Assembly: GCA_965221555.1 (NCBI GenBank)
Contig: OZ244895.1
Span: 3,472,001-3,536,000, forward strand
DNA from: JAJEAD01 sp965221555
GTDB taxonomy: Bacteria; Pseudomonadota; Gammaproteobacteria; HK1
Length of the DNA stretch: 64,000 nucleotides
Direction: 5' to 3'
In this document: in pieces, positions 1-9,755 of the stretch
Numbering within the stretch: the first letter of the stretch is position 1
Layout: each line of letters opens with the position of its first letter
Position numbers and translations under genes: made by a program
Notes under the pieces: generated by a model
What the model saw: only the letters and a program-made list of their open reading frames with translations
Database searches by the model: none
What the model was told of the DNA's origin: nothing

Positions 1-2
1 GG

Positions 3-86
3 GAACTTGATGCCAAGGACTTCGGTGAACTCACCGACGACGAACGCAGGGAGTACGCGCAACTCACCGCAAGGCCGACCGGATGA
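3..86 (+). CDS. dnaG: C-terminal end of a gene, probably DNA primase DnaG (partial)
   Basis: An open frame enters from the left edge and stops at TGA 84-86, giving 27 residues ending in ELTDDERREYAQLTARPTG. The charged 'L(S/T)xxER/K..L..L' style tail resembles the last helix of DnaG, and dnaG directly precedes rpoD in the macromolecular synthesis operon of many proteobacteria. The assignment rests mostly on that synteny, because the visible peptide is too short for a family call. Confidence 0.45.
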   Translation, partial: ELDAKDFGELTDDERREYAQLTARPTG

Positions 87-116
87 CGCACGCGACCGGA
101 CGCGAAGAGCTGGGGA

Positions 117-149
117 TTGCGCCGAGCCGGGGCCCGGCGCGGCTATAAT
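117..149 (+). promoter_or_regulatory. Candidate promoter upstream of rpoD
   Basis: A perfect -10 hexamer TATAAT lies at 144-149, about 80 bp before the rpoD start, in otherwise GC-rich DNA. The best upstream hexamer, TTGCGC at 117-122, is 21 bp away, longer than the ideal 17. The -35 is therefore unsure, or the promoter depends on an activator or an alternative sigma factor. It would give rpoD its own transcript in addition to read-through from dnaG. Confidence 0.35.
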
Positions 150-230
150 CGCGGGTTTGCGAAGCTTCCCGGGCCGCGGCCCGGCGATGTCGGACACTTA
201 GCGCATTGCGCATGACATGAATGGTGCCAC

Positions 231-2042
<1,812 letters not shown>

Positions 2043-2044
2043 CC

Positions 2045-2080
2045 CGCGAATCTCCCCGATTTCTCAACTGGCGGACGCCA
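2045..2080 (-). repeat. Solo end of the dispersed intergenic repeat family
   Basis: Read on the minus strand this 36-bp stretch is TGGCGTCCGCCAGTTGAGAA followed by ATCGGGGAGATTC. It matches the right end of the full copy at 3863-4143 (TGGCGTCCGCGAGTTGAGAA then GTCGGTGAAACT). It sits 3 bp after the rpoD stop, between convergent genes, without the rest of the element. Confidence 0.55.
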
Positions 2081-2103
2081 GCCTGCTCGCGGCTGCGGTC
2101 CGA

Positions 2104-2120
2104 GCGGGCTACAGGCCCGC
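2104..2120. terminator. Short GC hairpin between convergent rpoD and the TPP enzyme gene
   Basis: GCGGGC at 2104-2109 pairs with GCCCGC at 2115-2120 across a 5-nt loop. It overlaps the stop codon of the minus-strand TPP enzyme gene and could slow transcription from either side. No T-tract follows, so terminator function is only inferred. Confidence 0.3.
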
Positions 2121-3767
2121 GGGAAGGTTGCGGGGTATTCGACCCTCCTCGGAGGTGATGAACTCCAGCAGGGCCGGCTTGCCCTGGGCGGCATGGGCAA
2201 GGCCCCGTTCGATCGCGGGCTTTACCTCCGCCGCTTTCTCCACCCGCTCGCCGTAGCCTCCAAGCGCCCGGGCGAGCTCGGCGTAGTCGCCGCCCAGCAC
2301 CTCGATGCGGTACCGCTCGGACGCGGCCGGATGGTACTCGGAGTAGCCTCCCATCACGCTGTTCTTCAGCACCAGGGTGAGGGTGCCGAGCTCGCAGCGG
2401 ACCGCGGTCTCGAACTCCATGCCCACCATGCCGATGGAGGCGTCGCCCATGATGTTGACCGCGGTCCAGTCCGGGCGGGCGAGCTTCGCCCCCTGGGCGA
2501 TCCCCATGCCGGTACCGAGCTGGGTGGTCTTGCCCCAGCCCACATAGCTGTAGGGCACGATCGCCTGGTAGAAGGCGGTGCACTGGTCCCGTGGCGACCC
2601 CGCGTCGTGGGTAACCACGGTCTTCGTGCGGTCGACGCTTAGCATGAGTTCCCGGATGATCCGGTAGGGGCTGATGGGCTCCTCGTCGGAGGTCAGCAGG
2701 GGCATCCATGCGCGCATGAACGCCTCACGCTGCTCCGCGACCTCGCCCGCAACGCCATCGCGCTCCGTGCGCCCCGCGGCCCCGACACGATCGCGCACCG
2801 CTTCGTTCACCAGAGCGAGCGTGCCCTTCGCGTCACCGATGATGCCGAAGTCGATCGGATAGTCCTTCGACAGATCGCCTTCCCAGTTCGTGAGCTGGAT
2901 GAAAGCCTTGCCCTTCACCGGGAACGGTGTGATGTAGGCGGAGTGCGTGAAGCTCGTGCCGAGGCCCACGATGAGATCCGCCTGCTCGAGAAAGTGGTTC
3001 ACGGGATCCGGGCGTGAGTTGCCGGCACAGCCGAGCGCAAGCGCGTGATCCTCGGGAAAACAGCTCTTGGCGTTCTGCGTCGACATCACCGGCGTGCGGG
3101 TCAGCTCGGCGAGCTCGCGCAGCTCGTCGCAGGCCCCCGAGTAGAGGATCCCCTGTCCGGCGACGATCACCGGGGCCCGCGCGGCGAGCAGTTTGTCCAC
3201 CAGCGCGCTGACATCGGCGGCGTTCGCGACCGGGGCGGAGCGTCGCGTTACCCGGTAGGCGTCGAGAAGCGAGGGGTCCACCTCCTCGGTGAAGATGTCA
3301 CCCGGCACCTCGAGGACCACCGGGCCGGGACGTCCGTTTCGAAGTTGCGCGAACGCGCTCTGCATCTGCTGGGGGATGCGCTCGGCCTGGTACACGAACT
3401 CGCACCACTTGGTGATCCCCTGCAGGTGACGCACCGCCATGAAGTTGGGAGACACTCCGAGCTCGGCGCGGGCATAGCCTCCCGGCAAGTGCAGCACGGG
3501 AACGTTGTCCGCGAAACACTGCGCGACCGCGCCGAAGGCGTTCTCCGAGCCGGGGCCGTGCTGAACGGTGGTGGCGCAGATCTTCCGCCCCCCGTTCACG
3601 CGCGCGTAGCCGTCCGCCATGTGCAGGGCGTGGCGCTCCTGGCGCACGATGAGGGGACGGATGCCGACCTTGGCGGCACTGTCGATGATGTCCGAATGCG
3701 GAAAGGCGGGCAGGCATTCGATCCCCTCCTTCTTGAGAATATGGGCGATCAGATCCGCACCGTTCAT
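2109..3767 (-). CDS. Thiamine pyrophosphate-dependent enzyme, acetolactate synthase-like
   Basis: A 552-aa member of the TPP family that includes acetolactate synthase, oxalyl-CoA decarboxylase and benzoylformate decarboxylase. The N-terminal PYR-type domain carries the cofactor-activating Glu in RQERHALHMADGYAR (about residue 43). A central domain spans roughly 190-320. The C-terminal PP domain has the TPP/Mg motif GDASIGMVGMEF...LKNS. The start is supported by AAAGGAGAA upstream of ATG. No second subunit gene is adjacent. Its neighbours (acyl-CoA dehydrogenase, Rieske oxygenase, CaiB-like protein) suggest 2-oxoacid or CoA-linked catabolism rather than branched-chain amino acid synthesis. 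The substrate cannot be told from sequence. Confidence 0.88.
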   Translation of the reverse strand: MNGADLIAHILKKEGIECLPAFPHSDIIDSAAKVGIRPLIVRQERHALHMADGYARVNGGRKICATTVQHGPGSENAFGAVAQCFADNVPVLHLPGGYARAELGVSPNFMAVRHLQGITKWCEFVYQAERIPQQMQSAFAQLRNGRPGPVVLEVPGDIFTEEVDPSLLDAYRVTRRSAPVANAADVSALVDKLLAARAPVIVAGQGILYSGACDELRELAELTRTPVMSTQNAKSCFPEDHALALGCAGNSRPDPVNHFLEQADLIVGLGTSFTHSAYITPFPVKGKAFIQLTNWEGDLSKDYPIDFGIIGDAKGTLALVNEAVRDRVGAAGRTERDGVAGEVAEQREAFMRAWMPLLTSDEEPISPYRIIRELMLSVDRTKTVVTHDAGSPRDQCTAFYQAIVPYSYVGWGKTTQLGTGMGIAQGAKLARPDWTAVNIMGDASIGMVGMEFETAVRCELGTLTLVLKNSVMGGYSEYHPAASERYRIEVLGGDYAELARALGGYGERVEKAAEVKPAIERGLAHAAQGKPALLEFITSEEGRIPRNLPAGL

Positions 3768-3862
3768 GGATGTTCTCCTTTGTCGATCCGGAGGCCCGGA
3801 TCGTCGTCCGTCGTAGGGTATGGCGAGTCCTCACCGAGTTCGAAGCGTGAGGGCGAGTCCGC

Positions 3863-4143
3863 AAGTTTCACCGATTTTCGGCCGCTTCGGGCGCCAAGCT
3901 GCCGTGATAGTGGGGTGCACGGACCAAAAGACGCGCAACGGCGAGCCGGAAACGGACGAAGCACCGGTGGCGCTTCGTCCCGGCGAGCGGGCAAGCCAAG
4001 GATGGCTTGCCCAGGCCTGCAAGCTTCGCCCAAGGACTGCGAAGCGCAGCAGGTAGCCGACACGAAGTCGTTGCGGCTTTAGGGAGTACAGCCTGCTAGC
4101 ACGAGTATATTGGCGTCCGCGAGTTGAGAAGTCGGTGAAACTT
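3863..4143 (+). repeat. Full-length copy of the dispersed intergenic repeat (reference copy)
   Basis: This element of about 281 bp fills the gap between two minus-strand genes. Its left end AAGTTTCACCGATTTTC is an imperfect inverted repeat of its right end GAGAAGTCGGTGAAACTT. Internal blocks recur elsewhere in the window: GGCCGCTTCGGGCGCCA, CCGGTGGCGCTTCG, CGGCGAGCGGGCAAGCCAAG, CCCAAGGACTGCGAAGCG and GTAGCCGACACGAAGTCG. It encodes no protein. The inverted ends suggest a small non-autonomous mobile element, but no flanking target duplication was established. Confidence 0.7.
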
Positions 4144-4148
4144 TCGGG

Positions 4149-5324
4149 CTAAAACGATCTCGGCATGCCGAGGACGTGCTGTCCGACATAGGACAGAATC
4201 AGGTTGGTGGAGATCGGGGCGGTGGTGAAGAGTCGGCACTCCCGCCACTTGCGCTCGATGTCGTACTCGCGCGCAAACCCGAAGCCCCCGAAAGTCTGCA
4301 TGGCGGCTTCCGCGGCGTTCCAGGCCGCCTCCGAGGCGAGCAGCTTGGCGATGTTGGCCTCCGCCCCGCAGTCGCGTCCCGCCTCGAAGAGGGCCGCCGC
4401 CTTGCGATTGACCAGATCCGCGGCCAGCGTCTGCGTATGGGCGCGCGCGATGGGGAACTGGATACCCTGGTTGCGGCCGATGGGACGAGCGAAGACCTCG
4501 CGCTCGGAAGCGTACTCGACGGAACGGCGCGTGAAGTAGCGGGCATCGCCAATCGCCTCGGCCGCGATCAGGATGCGCTCGGCATTCATGCCGTCGAGGA
4601 TGTAGTAGAAGCCCCGCCCCTCTTCCCCGACGAGGCTCGAGACGGGGATGCGCATGTCCTGGAAGAACACCTCGGTGGTGTTGTGGTTGATCATCGCCGG
4701 GAGCGGCCGTATCTCGCAGCCCCGGCCACGCACCTCGCGCAGATCGACGAGAAAGATGGAAAGCCCGAGAGTGCGCTTGCGGACCTGGTCGACCGGGGTG
4801 GTGCGGGCGAGCAGCAGCATCAGATCGGAGTGGAGCGCCCGGCTGGTCCACACCTTCTGACCATTCACCACGTACTCGTCGCCATCTCTGACCGCGCGGG
4901 TCTTGAGGCTCGTGGTGTCGGTGCCGCTGCCCGGCTCGGTCACCCCGAAGGCCTGGAGGCGGAGCGCCCCGCTCGCGATCTTCGGCAGGTACTCGCGCTT
5001 CTGCTCCTCGCTCCCGTGGCGCAGCAGCGCGCCCATGATGTACATCTGGGCGTGGCAGGCACTGGCTGAGCAGCCGGTCTCGTGGATGGCCTCCAGGATG
5101 ACCGCGGCGGCGCGCAGGGGCATCCCCGAGCCGCCGTACTCCTCGGGAATGAGGGCCGCGAGGTAGCCCGCCTCGGTGAGGGCGTTGACGAATGCGGTGG
5201 GATAGGCGCGTTCGTCTTCGAGACCACGCCAGTACTCTCCCGGATAGCCGGCGCAGATACGCTGCACGGCCTCCCGGATTTCGGGGTAGTCGTCTCCCGC
5301 GTCGAAGACGATTCCGGCGTCCAT
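4149..5324 (-). CDS. Acyl-CoA dehydrogenase family protein
   Basis: A 391-aa flavoprotein of the acyl-CoA dehydrogenase fold, expected to introduce a 2,3-double bond into an acyl-CoA and pass electrons to ETF. The mid-domain FAD/substrate motif GVTEPGSGTDTTSLKTRA and VNGQKVWTSRA are clear. So are YASEREVFARPIGRNQ and the C-terminal QTFGGFGFAREYDIERKWRE. Where many family members have YEGTSEI with the catalytic Glu, this protein reads LFTTAPISTN. The base must therefore lie elsewhere, as in isovaleryl-CoA dehydrogenase, or the reaction differs. It is encoded on the same strand as the Rieske oxygenase upstream of it. The substrate is unknown. Confidence 0.88.
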   Translation of the reverse strand: MDAGIVFDAGDDYPEIREAVQRICAGYPGEYWRGLEDERAYPTAFVNALTEAGYLAALIPEEYGGSGMPLRAAAVILEAIHETGCSASACHAQMYIMGALLRHGSEEQKREYLPKIASGALRLQAFGVTEPGSGTDTTSLKTRAVRDGDEYVVNGQKVWTSRALHSDLMLLLARTTPVDQVRKRTLGLSIFLVDLREVRGRGCEIRPLPAMINHNTTEVFFQDMRIPVSSLVGEEGRGFYYILDGMNAERILIAAEAIGDARYFTRRSVEYASEREVFARPIGRNQGIQFPIARAHTQTLAADLVNRKAAALFEAGRDCGAEANIAKLLASEAAWNAAEAAMQTFGGFGFAREYDIERKWRECRLFTTAPISTNLILSYVGQHVLGMPRSF

Positions 5325-5410
5325 CCGCGTTTTCGTTTTCCTTCGCTCAGTCCGCCCGGGTGCTCGCCGTGGCCGCGCTCATGTCCGACCCGTTCGCCCC
5401 CGCCCCGGGC

Positions 5411-6583
5411 TCAGCCGCCCCCGACCTCTGCCAGCGAGGGCTGGTGCGCGCGCAAGGCCTCCGCGACCAGGCTCTGGAAGTGGTGCACGAGGTGCTCGCT
5501 GTTGTTGCCACGGCCGGAATCGACGAAGAGGCGACCGCTGTCGTAACCGAAGGAGCGCAGCCCCCGCTGCTGGCGCTCGTTGAGATCGATGTCCTCCGGA
5601 CCGAGGTCATGGGACATCCAGCGCATGCACTCCCTGCTCACTTCGCTCTCGGATCGCCGCGGGCGATAGTAGGCGAGGCGCAGGAGCGTCTTCTCCGGCC
5701 CGAGGGGGAACTGGTTGAAGCTGCCGACGAAGTCGGTAAAGGGAAAGGTATAGAGCGTGGTGTGGGGCCAGAAGCCGATGTTGACGAACCACTCGCTCTG
5801 GTACTTCGCGTCGCCGATCTCCCGGCCGTAGGCATGCGTGCGACCGGACTCGGTCGGACCCATGTAGGTCCACCACTTGCCGTGGGGTGTGAGCCGGTAG
5901 TCGTCGAAACGGATGAGGTTCGCGAGCTCCTTGTGCACCGACCCCGAGAGACTGAAGTGGTAGCCCTCGATGGCGTTCTCGCAGACCACCTTCCAGTTCG
6001 CGGCGACCTCGTAGTCGAGTTCCTCCACCAGCTCCATGTCCGGAAGATCGGGGAAATGGCGGGCCATCAGCGCCGCCGATGCCCCGACCTCCTCACGCAA
6101 GGAAGCGGCGTCCGGATCGAGGTTGACGAACAGGAAGCTCGAAAACTCTTCAACGCGTACGCGGGAGAGGGAGATCGCGCCGGGATCGAATCCCCGGACC
6201 GCTTCCGCGCGCGGCGCGTGGCGCAGGCGGCCGTCCAACCGGTAGGCCCAGGCGTGGTAGGGGCAGCGGATAACGTGTTCGATACGGCCCCGCCGGGATT
6301 CCACCAACCGGGTGCCGCGGTGCTGGCAGACGTTATGGAAGGCGCGCACCTCGCCGTCCTCACCGCGGACCACGAGCACGCTCTGATCGAGCACGTCCAC
6401 CTTGATGAAGTCTCCCGGCTCCGCAACCTCCGAGCGGTGGCCCGCGAAGTGCCAGGCGGGATGGAAGATCGCCTCGACTTCGCGCTGGAACACGCCCGGG
6501 TCGTAGTAGTAGCGGGAAGGGAAGGCGAAGGCCTGCTCGGGATCTCCGGGGCGCCATTGCGCGAGCGGCTTGGATGGGATCAT
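5411..6583 (-). CDS. Rieske [2Fe-2S] aromatic ring-hydroxylating oxygenase, alpha subunit type
   Basis: A 390-aa Rieske non-haem iron oxygenase. The Rieske cluster ligands are C86, H88, C107 and H110 (CQHRG...CPYHAW). The catalytic iron site is in CENAIEGYHFSLSGSVHKE, with the two His five residues either side of the SLSGS stretch. The start at 6583 is chosen over an ATG 43 codons upstream because AGGAGGT lies 7 nt before it and the upstream residues are low-complexity. No ferredoxin or reductase gene is beside it, so electrons probably come from an unlinked partner. The neighbouring acyl-CoA dehydrogenase and GST suggest an aromatic or quaternary-amine degradation cluster, with the substrate unknown. 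Confidence 0.9.
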   Translation of the reverse strand: MIPSKPLAQWRPGDPEQAFAFPSRYYYDPGVFQREVEAIFHPAWHFAGHRSEVAEPGDFIKVDVLDQSVLVVRGEDGEVRAFHNVCQHRGTRLVESRRGRIEHVIRCPYHAWAYRLDGRLRHAPRAEAVRGFDPGAISLSRVRVEEFSSFLFVNLDPDAASLREEVGASAALMARHFPDLPDMELVEELDYEVAANWKVVCENAIEGYHFSLSGSVHKELANLIRFDDYRLTPHGKWWTYMGPTESGRTHAYGREIGDAKYQSEWFVNIGFWPHTTLYTFPFTDFVGSFNQFPLGPEKTLLRLAYYRPRRSESEVSRECMRWMSHDLGPEDIDLNERQQRGLRSFGYDSGRLFVDSGRGNNSEHLVHHFQSLVAEALRAHQPSLAEVGGG

Positions 6584-6648
6584 CTCGCACCTCCTGATGC
6601 ATCGAGGGGGCCGCGGGCGAAATGGCCGGTGCCGCCCCGACCCGCGTA

Positions 6649-6747
6649 TTTCACCGATTTCCTGTTGCCAATGCCAATAGGCTCGCGGTTGCGGTCCGCA
6701 AACGCGAGCCAAGGGTGCGTCCGCTGGTTGAGAAATCGGGGAAACTT
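6649..6747. repeat. Internally shortened copy of the dispersed repeat, with central hairpin
   Basis: About 100 bp bounded by TTTCACCGATTTC on the left and GAGAAATCGGGGAAACTT on the right, the same inverted ends as the full copies but without the internal blocks. Between them GGCTCGCGGTTGC at 6680-6692 pairs with GCAAACGCGAGCC at 6698-6710, forming a strong hairpin. It lies between the GST and Rieske genes and may also affect transcription between them. Confidence 0.55.
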
Positions 6748-6782
6748 GCGGTTTGGGGATGCGCGAAGCCGGGCGCGGCGAC

Positions 6783-7490
6783 TCAGGTCTGGCGGTGCTG
6801 GCGCGCGCCGAAGGAGATATCCCAGCTCTCCTTCGAGAATCCGTCCACGATGTCCTCGGTTTCCACCATGTCCTTCGCCACCGCGGGCCGAGCCGCTATG
6901 ACATCGAACCAGCGCTTGACGTTGGGAAAGCTCTCGATGTCCTGGCGCTGGCGGTACGCGAGCCGGCACCAGGGAAAGATGGCCATGTCCGCGATGGTGT
7001 ACTGGCCGGCGGCGACGTACTCGCGCCCTTCGAGGCGCTTGTCGAGCACGCCATAGAGCCGGGCCGCCTCCCTGGTGTAGCGCTCCTGCGCATAGGGCAG
7101 CACCACCGGCCCGTCCGGGCGCATGGGCGCGTAGGCGTTAAAGTGGTGGGCCTGTCCCAGCATCGGCCCGAAACCGCCCATCTGCCACATGAGCCACTGC
7201 ACCGTCTCCCAGCGCTCGTGGGGGGCCTCGGGCAGGAAGCGCCCGGTCTTGTCCGCGAGATAGAGCAGGATCGCGCCCGACTCGAAGAGCGCGATCTCGC
7301 GCCCGCCGGGACCGTCGTGATCCACGATGGCCGGGATCTTGTTGTTGGGACTGATGCCGAGGAACTCCGGCGCGAACTGCTCGCCGCGACCGATATCCAC
7401 CCAGTTCGCGCGGTAGGCGAGCCCGCACTCCTCGAGCATGATGTGGAGTTTCTGGCCGTTCGGAGTGGCGGCGGTGTAGAGATCTATCAA
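6783..7490 (-). CDS. Glutathione S-transferase family protein (YfcG/YghU-like)
   Basis: A 235-aa protein with a thioredoxin-fold N-domain (MIDLYTAATPNGQKLHIMLE, then NNKIPAIVDHDGPGG and ALFESGAILLYLAD with the glutathione-binding ESGAI) and an all-alpha C-domain (WETVQWLMWQMGGFGPMLGQ). The TPNGxK motif is typical of the YfcG/YghU disulfide-bond oxidoreductase group. The start codon is TTG with GGGGG upstream; no in-frame ATG precedes the conserved strand. It probably handles glutathione adducts or peroxides near the oxygenase. Confidence 0.88.
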   Translation of the reverse strand: MIDLYTAATPNGQKLHIMLEECGLAYRANWVDIGRGEQFAPEFLGISPNNKIPAIVDHDGPGGREIALFESGAILLYLADKTGRFLPEAPHERWETVQWLMWQMGGFGPMLGQAHHFNAYAPMRPDGPVVLPYAQERYTREAARLYGVLDKRLEGREYVAAGQYTIADMAIFPWCRLAYRQRQDIESFPNVKRWFDVIAARPAVAKDMVETEDIVDGFSKESWDISFGARQHRQT

Positions 7491-7534
7491 GTCATGATCC
7501 CCCTGCTCGAAGCGGAGTGGGAGGTCGGGTTCAT

Positions 7535-7611
7535 TGGTGGGCCCGGAAGGACTCGAACCTTCGACCTACGGATTATGAGTCCGCTGCTCTGACCGACTGA
7601 GCTACGGGCCC
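7535..7611 (-). tRNA. tRNA with CAU anticodon (Met elongator or Ile2)
   Basis: A 77-nt cloverleaf on the minus strand with CCA encoded. The acceptor arms are GGGCCCG and CGGGCCC, the D-arm reads AGCTCAG..., the anticodon loop is CTCATAA (anticodon at 7575-7577) and the T-arm contains GGTTCGAGTCC. A CAU anticodon fits elongator tRNA-Met or lysidine-modified tRNA-Ile2. The anticodon stem GCGGA/TCCGT is closer to my memory of Ile2, but sequence inspection alone does not settle identity. A CAU tRNA near rpoD is common in gammaproteobacteria. Confidence 0.95.
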
Positions 7612-7760
7612 GGCGCCGCGCAATGATAGCGCAAGGCCCGTACTTTCCACCGCTCCGGGCGTCCTTCCCGGGATGCGGTCTGCGGGCGACTTGTGACGTC
7701 CGCGCAATCGGGTATCGTCCGCTACCGGGCAAGCGCCGTCGACCGGAGGGGCGCCAGGGC

Positions 7761-8927
7761 ATGGGACCGCTCGAAGGAGTCCGGGTAGTCGAGCTCGCGC
7801 ACATTGGACCCTGTCCGATGTGCGCGATGCTGCTCGCCGAGCTCGGCGCCGACGTGCTGAAGATCGATCGCTTGCTTCCCTCTGGACTCGGAGTCGAAGT
7901 CCCGCCCGAGCACCGCCTGACGGATCGCAGTCGCCGCTCCGCCGCGGTGGATCTCAAGTCCCCCGACGGGGTCGCCCTGGTGCTCGCGCTCTGCGCGGAG
8001 GCGGACATCCTCATCGAGGGCTTTCGCCCCGGGGTGAGCGAGCGTCTCGGCCTGGGGCCGGAACAATGCTGGACCCGGAACCCCCGGCTGGTGTACGGCC
8101 GGATCACGGGCTGGGGGCAGACCGGACCTCTCGCGCGCTCCGCCGGTCACGATCTCGACTACATTGCGCTCACCGGTGCGCTGTCCGCGATCGGCCGTGC
8201 GGGCCAGGCGCCGACCCCGCCTCTCAACCTGGTCGGAGACTACGGCGGTGGCGCTCTCTACCTCGCGCTCGGGGTGCTCGCCGCCCTGCTCGAAGCGCGA
8301 CGATCGGGCAAGGGGCAAGTGGTCGACGCCGCGATGATCGACGGCGCGGCCTCCCTGATGACCGCGGCCTACGGTCTCGCCGCCGCGGGCCTCGGCGAGG
8401 AAACGCGGGGCACGAACCTGCTCGACAGCGGCGCTCACTTCTATGAGGTATACGAGACGAGCGACGGCAAGTACGTCGCGCTCGCGCCCATCGAGCCCAA
8501 GTTCTACAAGGAACTGCTCGAACGCATCGGCGCCGATGCGAACGAGTTGCCGCACACCTTCGACCGCGCGAAGTGGCCGGCGCTCAAGGCAAAGCTCGCG
8601 TCGATCATCGCGACCCGCACAAGGGCGCAGTGGGTGGAAATCCTGGAAGGCAGCGATGCCTGTTTCGCGCCGGTGCTCGGGATGCGCGAAGCGGCGCTGC
8701 ACCCCCACAACCGGGCCCGCGACACTTTCATCAAAGTGGACGGCCACTGGCAACCGAATGCCGCTCCTCGCTTCAGCCGCACCCGAAGTGCGGTGCGCGG
8801 CCCTCCCGCCCTCCCCGGCGCGCACACCCGCGAAGCCCTTGGCGAGTGGGGCGTGGACTGCGCCACGATCGACCGATTGCTCGAGGACGGCGTGATCGCG
8901 CAGGCGCCGGCATCGGGAAAGCCATGA
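7761..8927 (+). CDS. CaiB/BaiF CoA-transferase family protein, alpha-methylacyl-CoA racemase-like
   Basis: A 388-aa class III CoA-transferase fold protein. It begins MGPLEGVRVVELAHIGP and has VDLKSPDG and the AMACR-type signature RITGWGQTGPLARSAGHDLDY, with the catalytic His in AGHD. The downstream catalytic Asp is in NLVGDYGGGALYLALG. These point to alpha-methylacyl-CoA racemase activity, which epimerises 2-methylacyl-CoA for beta-oxidation, rather than CoA transfer. The start at 7761 is preceded by GGAGG; an ORF extension of 46 codons upstream lacks conserved sequence. It starts 150 bp after the divergent tRNA. Confidence 0.9.
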   Translation: MGPLEGVRVVELAHIGPCPMCAMLLAELGADVLKIDRLLPSGLGVEVPPEHRLTDRSRRSAAVDLKSPDGVALVLALCAEADILIEGFRPGVSERLGLGPEQCWTRNPRLVYGRITGWGQTGPLARSAGHDLDYIALTGALSAIGRAGQAPTPPLNLVGDYGGGALYLALGVLAALLEARRSGKGQVVDAAMIDGAASLMTAAYGLAAAGLGEETRGTNLLDSGAHFYEVYETSDGKYVALAPIEPKFYKELLERIGADANELPHTFDRAKWPALKAKLASIIATRTRAQWVEILEGSDACFAPVLGMREAALHPHNRARDTFIKVDGHWQPNAAPRFSRTRSAVRGPPALPGAHTREALGEWGVDCATIDRLLEDGVIAQAPASGKP

Positions 8928-9211
8928 TGTTTGAGCGATTCTCGGCCGCTTCGGGCGCCAGGATGCAGTGTTCATATAGCGCACGGAGTTAAGAAACGCG
9001 CACTGGCGAGCCGGAAACAGGCGAAGCGCCGGTGGCGCACAACGGATCGGCGAGCGGGCAAGCCAAGGATGGCCTGCCCTGGCCGGAAATCTTTGGCCCA
9101 AGGACTGCGTAGCGTTGCAGGTAGCCGAAACCACGTGGAGAGCGTCTTGAGCGCAGAAGGCCTGCAACCGCGAACATATTGGTGCGCGCCGTAGAAAAAC
9201 GGTCAAATATC
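8928..9211 (+). repeat. Full-length but diverged copy of the dispersed intergenic repeat
   Basis: About 284 bp between two plus-strand genes, starting right at the CaiB-like stop codon. It shares with the 3863-4143 copy, in the same order, CTCGGCCGCTTCGGGCGCCA, GCGAGCCGGAAACAGGCGAAG, CGGCGAGCGGGCAAGCCAAG, CCCAAGGACTGCGTAGCG and CATATTGG. Its ends (ATGTTTGAGCGATTCTC and GTAGAAAAACGGTCAAATAT) are still inverted repeats of each other although both have drifted from the reference ends. Confidence 0.65.
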
Positions 9212-9245
9212 CGGGTCGGGAAACTGTGGAGGAGAGCGACCCGCG

Positions 9246-9698
9246 ATGGCACACGCACGCGATCGGATTCGCATGAGCGAGGAAGAGGTATGGGGCTTCC
9301 TCGAAGAGGCCCGCCACCTGCAGGTGGCCACTATCGGCCGCGATGGCAGCCCGCACCTGATGACGCTGTGGTTCGCGGTGTACGACCGCGCCCTCGTGTT
9401 CCCGAGCTACACCAAGTCGCAGAAGGTGGTGAACCTCGGGCGCGATCCGCGCATCGCGGTGCTTGCGGAGGCCGGTGACACCTATGCGGAGCTTCGCGGC
9501 GTATCCATCAACGGCCGTGCGGAACTCGTGAATAGCGATCCGCTGCGCATCGAGCTCTCGCAGCGGATCTACCGACGCTACTACCCCGACAAGAGCGAGA
9601 CGGCGCTACGCGAGATGGCGACGAGCAGCAGTCGCAAGCGAACCATGGTGCTCGTGCATCCGGAGAAGATCCGAAGCTGGGATCACCGCAAGATGTGA
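9246..9698 (+). CDS. Pyridoxamine 5'-phosphate oxidase-fold flavoprotein (PPOX class)
   Basis: A 150-aa split beta-barrel protein: an N-terminal helix (SEEEVWGFLEEARHLQVATI), then GRDGSPHLMTLWFAVYDRAL, SYTKSQKVVNLGRDPRIAVL and GVSINGRAEL. This pattern is typical of small FMN- or F420-binding PPOX-class oxidoreductases. The length matches single-domain members. Whether it binds FMN, F420 or haem cannot be read from sequence, and F420 dependence is doubtful for a gammaproteobacterium unless the genome makes that cofactor. GGAGAG lies before the ATG. Confidence 0.82.
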   Translation: MAHARDRIRMSEEEVWGFLEEARHLQVATIGRDGSPHLMTLWFAVYDRALVFPSYTKSQKVVNLGRDPRIAVLAEAGDTYAELRGVSINGRAELVNSDPLRIELSQRIYRRYYPDKSETALREMATSSSRKRTMVLVHPEKIRSWDHRKM

Positions 9699-9750
9699 GC
9701 CGGAACGAGGCGAAGCGCCGGCGGCTCGAACGTCCCGGCGAGCGGCGCGA
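9697..9750 (+). repeat. Internal fragment of the dispersed repeat
   Basis: Between two convergent genes, GAGCCGGAACGAGGCGAAGC, GCCGGCGGCTCG and TCCCGGCGAGCGG align in order with the middle of the 3863-4143 copy. Neither terminal end is present, so it is a remnant. Confidence 0.45.
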
Positions 9751-9755
9751 CGCAG

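Noticed and set aside
5192..6901. Long plus-strand open frame of 569 codons
   Set aside because: It is antisense to the Rieske oxygenase, which has intact cluster and iron ligands. High G/C makes long antisense frames common.
7535..7611. tRNA as an integration site for a genomic island
   Set aside because: No integrase and no partial repeat of the tRNA 3' end was noticed in the flanks.
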